From: Nitrospirales bacterium
Lineage (GTDB): Bacteria; Nitrospirota; Nitrospiria; Nitrospirales; UBA8639
DNA length: 5,075 nucleotides
Direction: 5' to 3'
NCBI GenBank assembly: GCA_029261305.1
Contig: JAJDBO010000273.1
Location: 1-5,075 of the forward strand
A model generated the notes under the pieces. That model was given only the letters and a program-made list of their open reading frames with translations, was not told the DNA's origin and ran no database searches. Position numbers and translations under genes: made by a program. How positions within the stretch are numbered: the stretch's first letter is position 1; every line of letters begins with the position of its first letter. Positions 3,772 through 5,075 of this stretch are shown in pieces.

Positions 3772-5075
3772 ATGAATCATCCCAACGAGAAGCCAAATAC
3801 CGATCAACCTCTTGACTGGCATAAGGTCGCCGATGCCAGTGAACTTCCTGAAGGTCGAGTCAAAACTGTCACTGCCGGAACGAAATCTTTAGCGCTTGTT
3901 CACTTCAAAGGCCAATTTGCTGCGATGGATAATCATTGTCCACATCAAGGTGGGCCGCTTGGTGAAGGATCGATTGAAACCGGAACTGATGGGCAATGCT
4001 GGCTTCGCTGTCCGTGGCATGGGTGGGATTTCGATCCCCTAACCGGCAAACCGCCTGGTGGTCATGAGGACTCTGGACAAGAGATGTTCTCTGTAGAGAA
4101 TCGAGATGGTTCCATCTATGTCGCTCTACCAAAAGAGGCGGATCATCAACGAACCGTCACCGACGTCATGGCAGAGACTATGGTGAATTGGGGTGTAAAG
4201 CGGGTTTTTGGGATGGTGGGCCATTCTAACCTCGGCCTGGCGGATGCCCTACGCATTCAAGAGGGGAAAGGCAACCTTTCGTATATTGGTATTAGACATG
4301 AAAGTGCCGCAGCCTTTGCCTGTTCTGGATATGCAAAGCTGAGTGGTCGTCCCGCCGCTTGCCTCGCCATCGCTGGCCCTGGTGCGACGAATTTGCTGAC
4401 TGGGTTATGGGACGCCAAAGTTGATCGAGCACCGGTCTTAGCCCTCACCGGACAAGTGGATGTTCAAGTGTTGGGCCCCGGAGCCTTCCAGGAAATTGAC
4501 CTGGCCTCTGCTTTTCAAGCGGTCGCCCGCTTTAGTCACACAGTGCTCCATACCTCCAAACATGCGGAACTCATGACGCTCGCGTGCAAAAATGCAATTG
4601 TCCAACGTGATGTGGCACATCTCATATTTCCAGATGACGTTCAAACCATCCCTGCTGATGAAAATGCAAAACCCTCCGACCCAATTGGACGATTAGGCTC
4701 CACAGCCATTGTTCCCTCAGATGATTCCCTTCAAGACGCCATGTCTCACATTTTAAACGCCAAACGGCCGATTATCATTGTGGGCTATGGCGCACGTCAC
4801 TCTATGGCCGATATTGTTTGCTTAGCCGAACGATTGCATGCACCTGTGCTCACGACCTTCAAAGCCAAAGGACAAATTTCCGATTCTCATCCCCTTGCCG
4901 CTGGCGTGTTGGGTCGATCTGGCACACCTATCGCCAGTTGGTTTATGAATGAATGTGATTTGATCCTCGCATTTGGCACATCGTTTTCCAATCACACGGG
5001 CATCGAAAAATCAAAGCCCATTATCCAAGTTGATTTTGAACTAATGGCATTGGGGAAATTTCACCCCGTGACCGT
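3772..5075 (+). CDS. Rieske domain fused to a thiamine-diphosphate enzyme, pyruvate oxidase/acetolactate synthase type (partial)
   Basis: The ORF is open to the window edge: 434 residues, C-terminus missing. Residues about 15-120 form a Rieske domain with Cys56-x-His58 (CPHQGGPLGEG) and Cys80-x2-His83 (CPWHGWDFDPLTG), ligands for a 2Fe-2S centre. From about 126 a ThDP-enzyme PYR domain follows: RVFGMVGHSNLGL, Glu177 in IRHESAAAFACSGYAKLSG as the likely cofactor-activating glutamate, then GPGATNLLTGLWDA, PVLALTGQV and FQEID. The central domain begins near 305 (RPIIIVGYGAR at 332-342). The PP domain with the Mg/ThDP motif would lie beyond the window. The family decarboxylates 2-oxo acids such as pyruvate; whether the product is acetate, acetyl phosphate or acetolactate cannot be told. 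The Rieske centre could pass electrons from the reaction to a carrier. No signal peptide is seen. Start: AGGGAG at 3757-3762, 9 bases from the ATG. It lies 68 bases after the CRP/FNR gene with no clear promoter or terminator between, so co-transcription is likely. Confidence 0.88.
   Translation, partial: MNHPNEKPNTDQPLDWHKVADASELPEGRVKTVTAGTKSLALVHFKGQFAAMDNHCPHQGGPLGEGSIETGTDGQCWLRCPWHGWDFDPLTGKPPGGHEDSGQEMFSVENRDGSIYVALPKEADHQRTVTDVMAETMVNWGVKRVFGMVGHSNLGLADALRIQEGKGNLSYIGIRHESAAAFACSGYAKLSGRPAACLAIAGPGATNLLTGLWDAKVDRAPVLALTGQVDVQVLGPGAFQEIDLASAFQAVARFSHTVLHTSKHAELMTLACKNAIVQRDVAHLIFPDDVQTIPADENAKPSDPIGRLGSTAIVPSDDSLQDAMSHILNAKRPIIIVGYGARHSMADIVCLAERLHAPVLTTFKAKGQISDSHPLAAGVLGRSGTPIASWFMNECDLILAFGTSFSNHTGIEKSKPIIQVDFELMALGKFHPVT

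Noticed and set aside
3904..4644. Minus-strand open frames inside the Rieske-ThDP gene
   Set aside because: They lie opposite a continuous plus-strand frame rich in conserved motifs and encode nothing recognisable.

Overview
The window looks like a compact stretch of bacterial chromosome with moderate to slightly AT-rich base composition. It holds five genes, two of them cut by the window edges. The organism cannot be fixed from the sequence. An aerobic or microaerophilic Gram-negative bacterium fits best, because there is an exported di-heme peroxidase, an OxyR-type regulator and Rieske-fused enzymes. A Nitrospirota member is one guess, made from memory and not demonstrated. I see no mobile element, CRISPR array, tRNA or rRNA.

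Layout from left to right. On the minus strand is the N-terminal part of a Rieske-domain protein, probably the front of a Rieske-glutamate synthase-like fusion. A 241-bp gap follows, carrying a strong palindrome and a perfect TATAAT box that both serve this gene. Next, also on the minus strand, is a complete exported di-heme cytochrome c peroxidase of the CcpA/MauG family. A divergent 154-bp intergenic region carries a textbook OxyR half-operator. On the plus strand follows an oxyR-like gene that keeps both peroxide-sensing cysteines, at positions 199 and 208 exactly as in E. coli OxyR, but is interrupted by two in-frame TAA codons. After a gap of about 225 bp comes a complete CRP/FNR-family regulator. 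68 bp further on is a long ORF that runs off the right edge, in which a Rieske domain is fused to a thiamine-diphosphate (ThDP) enzyme of the pyruvate oxidase/acetolactate synthase type.

How the parts may work together. The same palindrome, TGTAA-N6-TTACA, occurs twice, once upstream of the left Rieske gene and once upstream of the CRP/FNR gene. In each case it is centred about 42 bp upstream of the start site predicted from a nearby -10 element, which is class II activator geometry. The simplest model is that the CRP/FNR protein activates itself, the downstream Rieske-ThDP gene in the same transcript, and the Rieske-glutamate synthase-like gene. The central OxyR/peroxidase pair would be a separate peroxide-response module whose regulator now appears broken. 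No convincing intrinsic terminator was found in the window.
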